Part shown: positions 39,749-49,645 of the stretch, piece after piece
Layout: the number at the start of each line of letters is the position of its first letter
Position numbering within the stretch: position 1 is the stretch's first letter
Assembly (NCBI GenBank): GCA_919902515.1
Contig: CAKKRD010000010.1
Coordinates: 1-64,000, forward strand
Length of the DNA stretch: 64,000 nucleotides
Direction of reading: 5' to 3'
DNA from: Nitrosomonadaceae bacterium
GTDB taxonomy: Bacteria; Pseudomonadota; Gammaproteobacteria; Burkholderiales; Nitrosomonadaceae
Notes under the pieces: generated by a model
Database searches by the model: none
Told to the model about the DNA's origin: nothing
Seen by the model: only the letters and a program-made list of their open reading frames with translations
Made by a program: the position numbers and the translations under genes

Positions 39749-42700
39749 TTAAACTCCCAGCTCTTCAGGCTGTTTAACCAACACTGGCGATACCGGCACC
39801 GATAGTCCCTGGTAACAATCCACTGATTTCTCAACCACTGACAATTCTTCAACTTCAGCTTGCCACGGGACAAAACCCACGCCACGCTCAAACACGGAAA
39901 TTTCACCGCTGTCAGGGTCTATCGCGCTCAACAGCACCCAGCCACCACCTATCAGCTCACGCAAACTTTCCTGACGGCCATAAATTTCTCCGAGCACTGA
40001 GGTTCTTGCTTCAACCACAATCTGTAAACGCACCGCTTCATGGATTTCTACCATTTGTTTTGGCAGGCCGGTACGTAAATCACTGCTGGCCCCCTCCATC
40101 ACGCCAAATAGACCGATGATGTTGTGGGGGATTTTTGTACCGCAGCCAAAACGCTCATTATTGATCGTGGAAAAGTAGTATTCCAGATTAATCCCGGCGC
40201 CAACGGGACCTACCGTCAGTAGAACGTTTTCGAGCAGTTTGCCATCGGGATCCTGGGTTGCATCGTAGGAAATAAGAAAAGCGCGCCGATCCAGAAATAT
40301 CCCCTGCGTGACGGAGCGTCGACCGATGACCGCTGAGGCATTGGTGGCATGTCCGTATTCGGGACGAACCTGACTCAAATCATTGGAACGATTTGTCACA
40401 TGGCGCATGGCTGCTTCTGGCGATGCCGGATTGCGGGCTGAAAAAAAGCGCCGGCAACGCTCTTGAGCGGAGGCAGCCCGAGCCTGCAAAACGCAGGTTT
40501 GACAGTCATCGAAAGCAGATCGTAATTTTTGCGGAACGTCTTCTACGTCGTACCAGGTAACGACATCACTGGAAGTATCATGTTCGGCACCGACGAACCA
40601 GCTATCTTCAGGAATCACGATTCCCCGCTGCACCAACAAGGCACGCACTTCGGGGCGGTTGGCCATTGCCGCAAATACACGTGCATTCGGACCGCCACGC
40701 CGCCCGCTACAAGCGCCACAATCGTGGGCAGCTTCGTGGGGATTATTTTGACTGGTTGAACCATGTGCCATAAAACAAACGATCGGCGCAAAGCCATAAG
40801 TCAGGCCGGCGTTGCGCAAGAATCCGGCAAGCCGGTCAGCCTGTTCAGTCGTTGTAAAACCCAATCGCGGATTTTCAGGGGTTGCCGGGCCAGCCGTATC
40901 TGCGGCAGTGAATAGCAACTCAGTCGGCACTTCGCGTAAGATACTCTGCCGCAGGTTGCTATTGGCTGCATTAAAATAGGTAGGCAGAAATGTTTTGCTT
41001 AACAATGTGGTTAAAGTAAATGGAGCCAGCGCATCAATGGCTGCATACGATAACAACACATTGCGGCGAAGGCTCTGGTTCAGCAAATAAGCGAGTCGTT
41101 TGTAGAGGTTGCGCCCGCTGTTATGTGCATGCAGCACCTCGTCAGCGCCTTTTCTCGGGATCTCGTCGACTTCGTGAGCTGGCGTCACGACCACTGGACA
41201 CAGTGCTGTCCGGTGATGGTCGTCCAGTCCTTTATAATTCATCGGGATCCCGAAGAACCCGGCGGCACCAAGTGTTTCAATAGCAGGATTGATTTCTTCC
41301 AGATGACGGCGAATACTTTCTTCACGCTCATCAATACAAAATACCACTTGTGCCTGAGGACGTTTATCGCGCCGCGCCCAGCGGCCACGGTTATGGTTGG
41401 CGCGCAACGCCTGAAATAATTCTTCCCTGTAATGATACTCGTAAGCATCAAGCCAAACCTTGCTGCGCTCAGTCAGGTTGAATTCATCCAGTAGCGCCAG
41501 CATCTGTTGCAAATCTTTTTGCTGCAGTTGCTGAACATATGCGGCATTGAGTCCCAGATGCTGGCATAGACGAAACAAGCGCCAGCCACCATTGAAGCCA
41601 CAGCTTCCGGCGTTGGTTTCCGCCATCGGGCTGAATTGCCAGGTCCAGACTAGGTCGGCGAGCTGCTGCCAGTCGGATTGTTTATGCCGTTCGGAACCGG
41701 TGCGGCTTATCAATGATTCGGCCGGCTGCGTCAGGTATTCCGGCAGGCCGCCCTGATACAGTTGGCTGCGCACCATGAATTCCGATAGATTCTTACGAAA
41801 ATAGAATTGCAGTGAACTCAGTTTGGCTTCAATTTTCCAGGTTTCATGACAGGCCTGATTAAGCCAGAGTCTGTCCAGAATCAGCCGGATGGCCAGATAA
41901 TCCGCCAGCTTCGGTGCCGCATCGTTCTCGGCATGGTATTGCGGATGATGCTGCCGCCAGTTGATCAACCCCGACCAACCCGGCAATTCAAGCGCCAGCC
42001 GCTGCAGATACCCTTCCCATTTATCATGCGGTATTTCCAGTTGGGTCAGTTGCTGGATAATGGTATCGACCGCATCCTCTGGAGACTCAGCCACGATCTG
42101 CTGCCAGCCGGGCAAGTCGTGCAAGAACGGACTCATGTCGTATTGAGCTGTTGCCCGCCAGGCAGCGTAAAGGCCCAAGCGGCTGCGTTCCGGCAGTTGC
42201 CAGGCTGCCACGCCCTCGTCCAGAGCAGATGCACAGATGCGTATCATTTGTGGACGAACGGAGTAGAGAATATCAATTCCGCTCAATGCCAGGACAAAAC
42301 CGCGCAGGGTAATGCCGTCGCCGAGTTGAGCCAGCAACTCATCCAGTGAAGCGGCGGCTTGTTGCCGCATGCGCTGATGCAGCGTAAGACCGCTGCTATC
42401 CGGATCACTGGAATGAATTTTCTCCAGCCAGACTTCAGCCTGATCCAGCGATAAATCCAGCATGTTCTCCGGATGCAGGTTGACCTGCTCCAGCCCCAGC
42501 TTATCCGAAATACTTTCCCACAACTGCCTGACGCCAGCACTCTGGTCGGTGCTGTTTGCCAGCAACCGCCTGCGAACTTGCTCAGGCACATCAGCCTGCA
42601 CTGTGCCCAGAGCATCCAGTTCTTCTATTTGCCAGTTCAACTGACTGACAGTGAGGGGTTGCAGGTCAAACAACATGGCGATGCGATAAATATCCTTGCG

Positions 42701-43027
42701 CGTAATCGTTAAGTCACCCGCTGTACCAACGATTTGCTCAGACTGTAACTGCGGGTTATGCGCAAGCGCGGCAAACAGATCCCGGTCATTAATCCGTCCC
42801 TGTTGATAGAACTCCCGGTTTTGTGCTTCAGGAAGATAACCGAAGGTACCGGTTAATGCTTCGTATGCTGCCAGCGCCTGTTCAAATGGCAGATGCTGAA
42901 AACCATGGATGGTATTGTGATGGACAAAATCATGAATCGGCCCTTGCCCAGGAAGGACATGATCCAAATGATCCAGCGCCGCGATGATCTGCTCACGACT
43001 GCCAAGTGGTTCAGAGGTTATATGCAT
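39749..43027 (-). CDS. dabA: DabA-like inorganic carbon uptake protein (DUF2309)
   Basis: 1092 aa; VVFCIDEREESIRRHLEE (Cys and Asp) and CFMAHGSTSQNNPHEAAHDCGACSGRRGGPNAR (His and Cys 15 residues apart) match the DabA zinc site pattern. Confidence 0.93.
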   Translation of the reverse strand: MHITSEPLGSREQIIAALDHLDHVLPGQGPIHDFVHHNTIHGFQHLPFEQALAAYEALTGTFGYLPEAQNREFYQQGRINDRDLFAALAHNPQLQSEQIVGTAGDLTITRKDIYRIAMLFDLQPLTVSQLNWQIEELDALGTVQADVPEQVRRRLLANSTDQSAGVRQLWESISDKLGLEQVNLHPENMLDLSLDQAEVWLEKIHSSDPDSSGLTLHQRMRQQAAASLDELLAQLGDGITLRGFVLALSGIDILYSVRPQMIRICASALDEGVAAWQLPERSRLGLYAAWRATAQYDMSPFLHDLPGWQQIVAESPEDAVDTIIQQLTQLEIPHDKWEGYLQRLALELPGWSGLINWRQHHPQYHAENDAAPKLADYLAIRLILDRLWLNQACHETWKIEAKLSSLQFYFRKNLSEFMVRSQLYQGGLPEYLTQPAESLISRTGSERHKQSDWQQLADLVWTWQFSPMAETNAGSCGFNGGWRLFRLCQHLGLNAAYVQQLQQKDLQQMLALLDEFNLTERSKVWLDAYEYHYREELFQALRANHNRGRWARRDKRPQAQVVFCIDEREESIRRHLEEINPAIETLGAAGFFGIPMNYKGLDDHHRTALCPVVVTPAHEVDEIPRKGADEVLHAHNSGRNLYKRLAYLLNQSLRRNVLLSYAAIDALAPFTLTTLLSKTFLPTYFNAANSNLRQSILREVPTELLFTAADTAGPATPENPRLGFTTTEQADRLAGFLRNAGLTYGFAPIVCFMAHGSTSQNNPHEAAHDCGACSGRRGGPNARVFAAMANRPEVRALLVQRGIVIPEDSWFVGAEHDTSSDVVTWYDVEDVPQKLRSAFDDCQTCVLQARAASAQERCRRFFSARNPASPEAAMRHVTNRSNDLSQVRPEYGHATNASAVIGRRSVTQGIFLDRRAFLISYDATQDPDGKLLENVLLTVGPVGAGINLEYYFSTINNERFGCGTKIPHNIIGLFGVMEGASSDLRTGLPKQMVEIHEAVRLQIVVEARTSVLGEIYGRQESLRELIGGGWVLLSAIDPDSGEISVFERGVGFVPWQAEVEELSVVEKSVDCYQGLSVPVSPVLVKQPEELGV

Positions 43028-43036
43028 GGCAATATC

Positions 43037-44509
43037 CTATTGAATACGTTGACTGATCAAGTTGCTCATGTGGCCCAGGGTTGCTGACGACAAGTCAATC
43101 AGTGGCTCAGGCAGCAGACCAAACAACACGATACCTGTAACCAGTAAACCGGCTGCCAATAACTCGGGGGTACGCAAATCTTCGATCTCTCGCATCTGCG
43201 GTTTTACCGGGCCAGTGAACAACAGGCCGATGGTGCGAATGGCATAGGCAGAACTGATCAGGATGCTCAGGCTGAAAAACACCATCAAGCTGCCCCATTG
43301 CTGATAGCCGCCGATAACGGCATGCAATTCGGCAATAAAACCTACCGAACCCGGCAAGCCCATCGCTGCAAACAGGGTCAAAGTCATGAACAAGGCAAAA
43401 CGCGGCATCACTTGGACCAATGAGCTGTAATCCTGAATGTTGCGGGTATGGGTGCGTTCATACAGCAACCCCACCAGCAGAAACATCGCGCCGGCAATCA
43501 ATCCATGAGCGGTCATCTGCAAAACTGCGCCGGTAAGTCCCGTTTCATTCAAGGCGGCAATGCCCAGCAAAACAATGCCCATGTGGCTGACCGAAGAATA
43601 AGCCACCATCGCTTTGAGATCGCTTTGCCGCCAGGCCAGCAAGCCACCGTAAATCATCCCGAATAACGCCAGGAAAACCAGCCATGGCTGCAATATTTGT
43701 GCAGCCTCCGGCAGCATCACCACGGCCCTTATCAGGCCATAAGAACCCATTTTCAGCAAAATGCCAGACAGCAGAATACTGACCGGGCTGGGCGCTTCAA
43801 CGTGGGCCAAAGGCAGCCAACCATGCATTGGGAAAATCGGCATCTTGACCCCAAAACCGATCAAAAGACCCAGTAGCACCCAGACTTGCTCATCCCGCGG
43901 CATGCTTTGCGCCGCCTCACTCATCGAGGCCATCAACGAACCGCCATGTTCGGGCATGTAGTGACCAATCGCGAGCAAACTGATGAGCATAAAAATCGAA
44001 CCGCCCATCGTGTACAGTACGAAGTTGAGACTGGCCGTGTGCCGCCGTTTACCGCCCCAGCGGTCAATCAGAAAAAACAGCGGGATTAAAGTCAATTCCC
44101 AGAAGATGTAAAACAGCGCCCAGTCCTGTGCCAGAAATACGCCCAACATGCCGAACTCCAGCAACAGGATACAAATATGAAAACTTTTAATACTGTTTGA
44201 AATGGTAAAAGAAGCGAGCATTGCAATGGATGTGAGCAGCGTCGCCAACACCAGCATGGGAATCGACAGGCCGTCAACACCCAGGGCAAAAGCACTGCCT
44301 AATTTGGGGTTGAGCGTAAACTGTTCACCGAACTGAATGGCACTATCCTGCTGATCGTAAATGATGACCAGCCAGCAACTCAGCAAAAATGTGAGGGTAG
44401 CAAACAGGTTGGCGAAGAAACGAATCGAACGGGTATCCTGACCAGACGTGAAAGACAAAACCAGAATGCCGACAATCGGGGTCCAAAGCAATAAGCTGAG
44501 TATCCCCAT
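43037..44509 (-). CDS. NuoM-like antiporter subunit (first NuoM-like, first gene of the DAB operon)
   Basis: FYIFWELTLIPLFFLIDRWGG, GFGVKMPIFPMHGWLPLAHVEAPSPVSILLSGILLKMGSYG. Confidence 0.9.
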   Translation of the reverse strand: MGILSLLLWTPIVGILVLSFTSGQDTRSIRFFANLFATLTFLLSCWLVIIYDQQDSAIQFGEQFTLNPKLGSAFALGVDGLSIPMLVLATLLTSIAMLASFTISNSIKSFHICILLLEFGMLGVFLAQDWALFYIFWELTLIPLFFLIDRWGGKRRHTASLNFVLYTMGGSIFMLISLLAIGHYMPEHGGSLMASMSEAAQSMPRDEQVWVLLGLLIGFGVKMPIFPMHGWLPLAHVEAPSPVSILLSGILLKMGSYGLIRAVVMLPEAAQILQPWLVFLALFGMIYGGLLAWRQSDLKAMVAYSSVSHMGIVLLGIAALNETGLTGAVLQMTAHGLIAGAMFLLVGLLYERTHTRNIQDYSSLVQVMPRFALFMTLTLFAAMGLPGSVGFIAELHAVIGGYQQWGSLMVFFSLSILISSAYAIRTIGLLFTGPVKPQMREIEDLRTPELLAAGLLVTGIVLFGLLPEPLIDLSSATLGHMSNLISQRIQ

Positions 44510-44819
44510 GGTCGCCTGCCTTTACGCTTGAAGACGAGACTTGAGAAAGCGTACGCCCCAGAGAAAATCTCCTTGGCAGATGCGGGTCAGCGACAGATCC
44601 GCCGCTCTCATAGTAAATACTACATTTCGCAGGATGTATTTAATGCAGGAAAACAGTTGCGCACGCAACACACTAGCCGCAACTGGGTCACACTCGACGC
44701 GAACTCGCTCACCGGAAGTATCCCGCATCCCTGCCCCTCCCCTTTTCTGACACGACAATGTCTTGGGCCTTGCTTCACCCAACAGGACGAATACGCTCTC
44801 TTGCCAACCCTCGATTAAA

Positions 44820-44850
44820 CGGCTGCATGGTCACTGCGACCATGCAGCCG
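44820..44850 (-). terminator. Hairpin, probable terminator of the sbtA/PII-like unit
   Basis: Perfect 13-bp stem CGGCTGCATGGTC/GACCATGCAGCCG, 5-nt loop; followed on the minus strand by TTTAATC (short T-tract). Confidence 0.65.
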
Positions 44851-44995
44851 TCACCGTTTTAATGAGTTGAGAAGGTTGCATCAGGGGAAGCCAGTCAGTC
44901 ATAGCTGGGACTTTTTTAGCCTAGTGAAGTGACGTAGTGCAGACTGTCTGCACTCGACCACTGCCCATCGGCGACGCCTGATGGAAAAATCAAAA

Positions 44996-45313
44996 TCAGT
45001 ATGAGACTGCCGGCCCTTCCACCCAGAGGCAGTCTGAAATCAGGCACATGCCGCCGAATTCCTTCAGTTTGGGACGCAGCGCCGCGACTAACTTCTGCGC
45101 CTGCTCTTCCTGACAGGCGAGAATTACCATGGCATTCTCTTCCTGCAGAAAGAGGCCATCGGGGCGCCGTTCGCCGCGTGAGCCGAGGCCGCCCGTATTC
45201 TTGATGAAGGTGTAGCCGCGCACGCCAGCCGCCCCCAGCAACGCGATCAGTTCGTTGAGTTTTTCTTCATCAACAACGATCTCGAATCGTTTCATTGCTA
45301 TTGAGTTATTCAT
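44996..45313 (-). CDS. PII-like (SbtB/CPII-like) signalling protein
   Basis: 105 aa, MKRFEIVVDEEKLNELIALLGAAGVRGYTFIKNTGGLGSRGERRPDGLF...GGMCLISDCLWVEGPAVSY; immediately downstream of the SbtA-like gene. Confidence 0.82.
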   Translation of the reverse strand: MNNSIAMKRFEIVVDEEKLNELIALLGAAGVRGYTFIKNTGGLGSRGERRPDGLFLQEENAMVILACQEEQAQKLVAALRPKLKEFGGMCLISDCLWVEGPAVSY

Positions 45314-45362
45314 AACTTCCCCTGAAAATGATCAATATTGATTGAGTTGGAATCCGTCCGTT

Positions 45363-46316
45363 CTATGCTGGAGCGCCGACGAAGAATTTCGCCATTTCAT
45401 AGTAAATCGGCACGCCGATAAATATGTTAAATGGGAAGGTCACCCCGAGGGAAGCGCCGATCGATACCGCTGGATCCGCATCCGGTACCGCGATGCGCAT
45501 GGCTGCGGGAGCGGCGATGTAGGAGCAACTGGCGTACAGCACACCCAGCATCGTGGTGCCGCCCAACGACAGGCCAAATGCGCTGCCCAGGAAGCAGCCG
45601 AGCAGCCCGGCTGCTAGCGGGAACGCGATGCCGAATACAAGCAGGAACGCGCCTTTTTTCCTGATTGCCGCCAGCCGCGCCGATGCCAGCAGACCCATCT
45701 CCAGCAGGAAGAAAGCCAGCACGCCCATGAACAGGTCCATGAACATCTTGTCCAGCGGTGAGACCAATTTCACGATACCGGCGTAGTAACCGATGATAAC
45801 CCCGCCAACCATCAGGAAAATGCTGGTGCCGGTCAGGATCTCGTGCATCAGTTTGCCCCACGCGGTTTCGCCTCCGGCGCCGCGTCGTGCCAGAATCGTG
45901 CCGGTTACCAGCGCCGGTATCTCCATCAGCGCCATGATCAGTACCATGTAGCCCTCGGACGTCTGCCCTACACCTTCCAGGAAGGCAATGCCCACGGCGA
46001 AGGTCACCGCACTCACCGAGCCGTAGTGGGCGGCGATGGCTCCCGAGTCAGCTTGGTTAAATTTACCTATATGCTTCAATATGGGATAGGCGCACAACGG
46101 AACCAGTGCCGCGAGTACAACCATGGACAGGGCAATGGGCAGCACCTCCATGATTTCGTACTTGGCCATCGATACCCCGCCCTTGAGACCGATCGCGATC
46201 AATAGGAAAAGGCTCATGCTTTTGTATAAAGCCTCGGGGATCTTGAGATCGGATCTCAGCACTCCGGCCAAAACCCCCAAGATGAAAAACAGTACTACTG
46301 GTTGTACGGTTGGCAT
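45363..46316 (-). CDS. sbtA: SbtA-like sodium-dependent bicarbonate transporter
   Basis: VVLFFILGVLAGVLRSDLKIPEALYKSMSLFLLIAIGLKGGVSMA, AAHYGSVSAVTFAVG, followed by a PII-like gene. Confidence 0.9.
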   Translation of the reverse strand: MPTVQPVVLFFILGVLAGVLRSDLKIPEALYKSMSLFLLIAIGLKGGVSMAKYEIMEVLPIALSMVVLAALVPLCAYPILKHIGKFNQADSGAIAAHYGSVSAVTFAVGIAFLEGVGQTSEGYMVLIMALMEIPALVTGTILARRGAGGETAWGKLMHEILTGTSIFLMVGGVIIGYYAGIVKLVSPLDKMFMDLFMGVLAFFLLEMGLLASARLAAIRKKGAFLLVFGIAFPLAAGLLGCFLGSAFGLSLGGTTMLGVLYASCSYIAAPAAMRIAVPDADPAVSIGASLGVTFPFNIFIGVPIYYEMAKFFVGAPA

Positions 46317-46435
46317 ACGTCATCTCCCTATTTGATTATTTTTCTACTGGTAATACGAGTGCAGCAAATTAGCATAGCGAATGTGAAGAAAACATCTTTT
46401 AGATGTGATTAATTTGTGAGGCCTAGAGTATTGTG

Positions 46436-47704
46436 TCAGGGAAAGGTGATATGGAAAGTCGCGCCCTGCCCGGGCGTGCTGTCGACCTCGATGCGCCAGC
46501 CGTAGTGATCGCAAATGCGTTTGACGATGGCCAGCCCGATCCCCAAGCCCTCGCCCTGGGTCGAGCCACGGAAAAAGCGTTCGAACAGGAAAGGCAGGTA
46601 AGAGGGTTCGATACCGATACCCGAATCGGAGATCGTGAGTTGGCGGCCGCTGAATTTCACCCGCACAGAACCACTCGCGGTATATTGCACGGCGTTGCGC
46701 AGCAGGTTCACCAAGGCAGTGTGCAGCGCTTGACGGTTGAGCGTGAGGACGGCTTCCGGCTCCACTGCCACCTCGAAGTCAAGGTGTTTGCGCGCGATTT
46801 CCGGGCGTAAAGGCTCCGCCGCATCGTACACGCATTCCGCGATTGCAACCGGTTCGGTGACGCCCAGCGCCTGTTCGCGGGCAAGAAACAGTAAAGCCTG
46901 CAATTGTTCGCCCATGCGGGTCGCTGCCGCCTCGATCATGCCGATGCGGGTGCGCACCTTTTCGGACATGTTCGGCTCGGTCGCCAGCAACTCGCAACTC
47001 GTCAGGATCGTGGTGATCGGGGTACGCATTTCATGGCTTACGTTGGCGGTGAATTCCTGTTCACGCTGCAGCATGCGCCTGATACGACTCTGGTAATCAT
47101 CCAGTGCGTGTGCAAGCTGCGCCACTTCTTCATCCATCCCTGGCTGTGTCAGTGTTACGCCCTGCACATTGCCGGGCGCGAGATTCCTTACCTTCTCGGC
47201 AAGGTCGGCGACTTCTCTGACGAGCAGTCCGGCGAGCAGGTATCCCACCACCAGTGCTACGCCGACCAGCAAGATCAGCGACAGCCCGATCAGCAGCCCG
47301 AACTCCTGTTTGCGCTGCTCATGCAGCCCGATTTCATACGCAACAAGAAACTTGACCCCATCGACGTGCCGTACCGCGACCCGGACTTCCTGGGGACCGC
47401 GAAATACCATGTGCCGCCTTTGGTTGAGACCCTGCAGGTAACCCGGCAGCCGCAATTCCTCAGTATGGTCGCGCAAGATGTATTCTTCGAGGTTGGAGCC
47501 CGCTTGTGGAATAAAATCAGGCTGCTGACGATAGCGCTCAATGAGATGGTCCATCTCCATTTCAATGACCTGCTCGATGTGCGCCTCTTCGATATCGCCG
47601 GAAGCGACATAAAGGCTGATGCCCAGGGTACCGACGACGAATATGCAGAATATTGCGAACGCCAGCGCAATGCGCAGGCGCAGGCCGCGCTTAAGCTCGA
47701 GCAC
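46436..47704 (-). CDS. Sensor histidine kinase
   Basis: FTANVSHEMRTPITTI H-box, NLLRNAVQYT, ISDSGIGI, GLGIGLAIVKRI; two TM segments. Confidence 0.93.
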   Translation of the reverse strand: MLELKRGLRLRIALAFAIFCIFVVGTLGISLYVASGDIEEAHIEQVIEMEMDHLIERYRQQPDFIPQAGSNLEEYILRDHTEELRLPGYLQGLNQRRHMVFRGPQEVRVAVRHVDGVKFLVAYEIGLHEQRKQEFGLLIGLSLILLVGVALVVGYLLAGLLVREVADLAEKVRNLAPGNVQGVTLTQPGMDEEVAQLAHALDDYQSRIRRMLQREQEFTANVSHEMRTPITTILTSCELLATEPNMSEKVRTRIGMIEAAATRMGEQLQALLFLAREQALGVTEPVAIAECVYDAAEPLRPEIARKHLDFEVAVEPEAVLTLNRQALHTALVNLLRNAVQYTASGSVRVKFSGRQLTISDSGIGIEPSYLPFLFERFFRGSTQGEGLGIGLAIVKRICDHYGWRIEVDSTPGQGATFHITFP

Positions 47705-48374
47705 GAGTAATCAGACGATAACCGAGGCCGTGGACCGTCTCGATCGGATCGTAGCCGCCAACCCGGACCAGTGCACGGCGCAGTTCGTGCATATGGCTGC
47801 GCAGGGTATCGCTGGTTTCCTGCGCACCTCCCCACACTCCCGATTCGAGTTCTTTCCGGCTGAAGACGCGGCCGGGCTCGCCCATCATGAGAGCAAGCAG
47901 ACGGATACATTTTGGCGGCAATTTGACCCCTGAACCGGCGAATTTGACCGACATCGTTTTCGGGTCGAATGTCAGATCGCCGGTTTCCAGCGTGCGGCTG
48001 GTGACCTTGCCACTATGGCGTTTATGCATTGCAACCAGACGCGCTTCGACTTCTTTCAATGCAAACGGCTTGACCAGATAGTCATCGGCCCCGTGTTCGA
48101 AACCCTTCAGCTTGTCCTCCAGCGTGTCGCGCGCGGTCAACATCAGCACCGGCGTGTCCAGATGCGCTTCCTGCCGCAGCTTGCGGCACAATGTGATGCC
48201 GTCCATACCCGGCAAACCAAGATCAAGCAGAATACCGTCAAAGTGCTGTGTAATCGCGAGATGCAGGCCAGTGACGCCGTCAGCGGCCGCATCGACACTG
48301 TGCCCGCGGGCTTCCAGAAAATCGTAGAGATTGGTAGCGATTGCCGGATCGTCTTCGATTATGAGTATATGCAC
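47691..48374 (-). CDS. OmpR-family response regulator
   Basis: MHILIIEDDPAIATNL, LLDLGLPGMDG, GADDYLVKPFALKE, C-terminal wHTH; overlaps the kinase start. Confidence 0.94.
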   Translation of the reverse strand: MHILIIEDDPAIATNLYDFLEARGHSVDAAADGVTGLHLAITQHFDGILLDLGLPGMDGITLCRKLRQEAHLDTPVLMLTARDTLEDKLKGFEHGADDYLVKPFALKEVEARLVAMHKRHSGKVTSRTLETGDLTFDPKTMSVKFAGSGVKLPPKCIRLLALMMGEPGRVFSRKELESGVWGGAQETSDTLRSHMHELRRALVRVGGYDPIETVHGLGYRLITRARA

Positions 48375-48452
48375 GAATGAGTGTCCTGCTGAAACATTAC
48401 AAAGAGATGCCGCGCTGAAATCCGGGTTGTTAGAAGTACCCCATCAAACTGG

Positions 48453-49517
48453 TCACTGGTGATATTTGCGGCTCAGGGCATGCACAGCTTCCGCCAGGAT
48501 CAGGGCACTCTCCGGCGGCGTGAACTGGGAAATGCCGTGGCCAAGATTGAACACATGGCCACTGCCGTTGCCATAGCCGGCAAGAATTTTTTCCACCTCA
48601 GCGGTAATAACTTCCGGCGCAGCAAACAATACTGCCGGATCGAGATTGCCTTGCAGCGCAACCTTGTCGCCGATGCGCCGACGCGCTTCCGCGATATCCA
48701 CGGTCCAGTCGAGTCCGACCGCATCACACCCGCTGTTGGCAATGCTCTCCAGCCACAGTCCGCCGCCCTTGGTGAAAACGACGGCGGGGATACGTACGCC
48801 GCCATGCTCACGCGTTATTCCAGCCAGTATCTGGCTCATGTAACGCAAGGAAAATTCCTGATAGGCGTTATGCGATAAAGCTCCGCCCCAGGTATCAAAA
48901 ATCATCACTGCCTGCGCACCGGATTCGATCTGCGCGTTGAGATAAGCAGTGACTGCCTGGGCATTGATGTTGAGAATGTGGTGCAGCAGATCGGGCCGCT
49001 GGTAAAGCATGGTTTTTATTTGCCGGAAATCAGTGCCGCCGCAGCCTTCCACCATGTAGCAGGCAAGCGTAAACGGACTGCCGGAAAAACCGATCAGCGG
49101 AACCTGGTTATCCAGCGTTTTGCGAATTTGTGCCACCGCGTCCATCACATAACGTAAATGCACGGCAGGATCGGGCACCGTAAGCGCGCGAATTTCCCAC
49201 TCCTCACGCAACGGCCGCTCGAACTTGGGGCCCTCGCCTTCGGCGAAATAAAGTCCCAGTCCCATCGCATCCGGAATGGTAAGGATGTCGGAAAATAGTA
49301 TTGCCGCATCCAGTGGAAATCGTGCCAGCGGCTGCATGGTAACTTCAGTGGCGAAATCGGGGCTCTTGCACAGCGAAAGAAAATCGCCAGCACGGGCACG
49401 AGTCTGGTTATATTCAGGGAGATAGCGTCCAGCCTGACGCATCAGCCATACCGGCGTATATTCAGTGGGTTGGCGCAGCAGCGCGCGTATCAACGTATCG
49501 TTTTTTAGTTTTGTCAT
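48453..49517 (-). CDS. hemE: Uroporphyrinogen decarboxylase
   Basis: [47 protein letters not shown]. Confidence 0.96.
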   Translation of the reverse strand: MTKLKNDTLIRALLRQPTEYTPVWLMRQAGRYLPEYNQTRARAGDFLSLCKSPDFATEVTMQPLARFPLDAAILFSDILTIPDAMGLGLYFAEGEGPKFERPLREEWEIRALTVPDPAVHLRYVMDAVAQIRKTLDNQVPLIGFSGSPFTLACYMVEGCGGTDFRQIKTMLYQRPDLLHHILNINAQAVTAYLNAQIESGAQAVMIFDTWGGALSHNAYQEFSLRYMSQILAGITREHGGVRIPAVVFTKGGGLWLESIANSGCDAVGLDWTVDIAEARRRIGDKVALQGNLDPAVLFAAPEVITAEVEKILAGYGNGSGHVFNLGHGISQFTPPESALILAEAVHALSRKYHQ

Positions 49518-49645
49518 TTGCAAGCCCACTCAATCGCATAAATTCAACCAGATACTACCAGCGATTGGCTTCTGCGTACACAGTGCGCGTCGTCCAGAAG
49601 CAGTGCCACAGCGACCGATCTGAATATGGCTGAGCCATTTTTTAA

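Noticed and set aside
44528-44818. 96-aa plus-strand ORF in the gap before the DAB operon
   Set aside because: No recognisable motif, low-complexity composition, overlaps likely promoter/operator sequence of the minus-strand operon.
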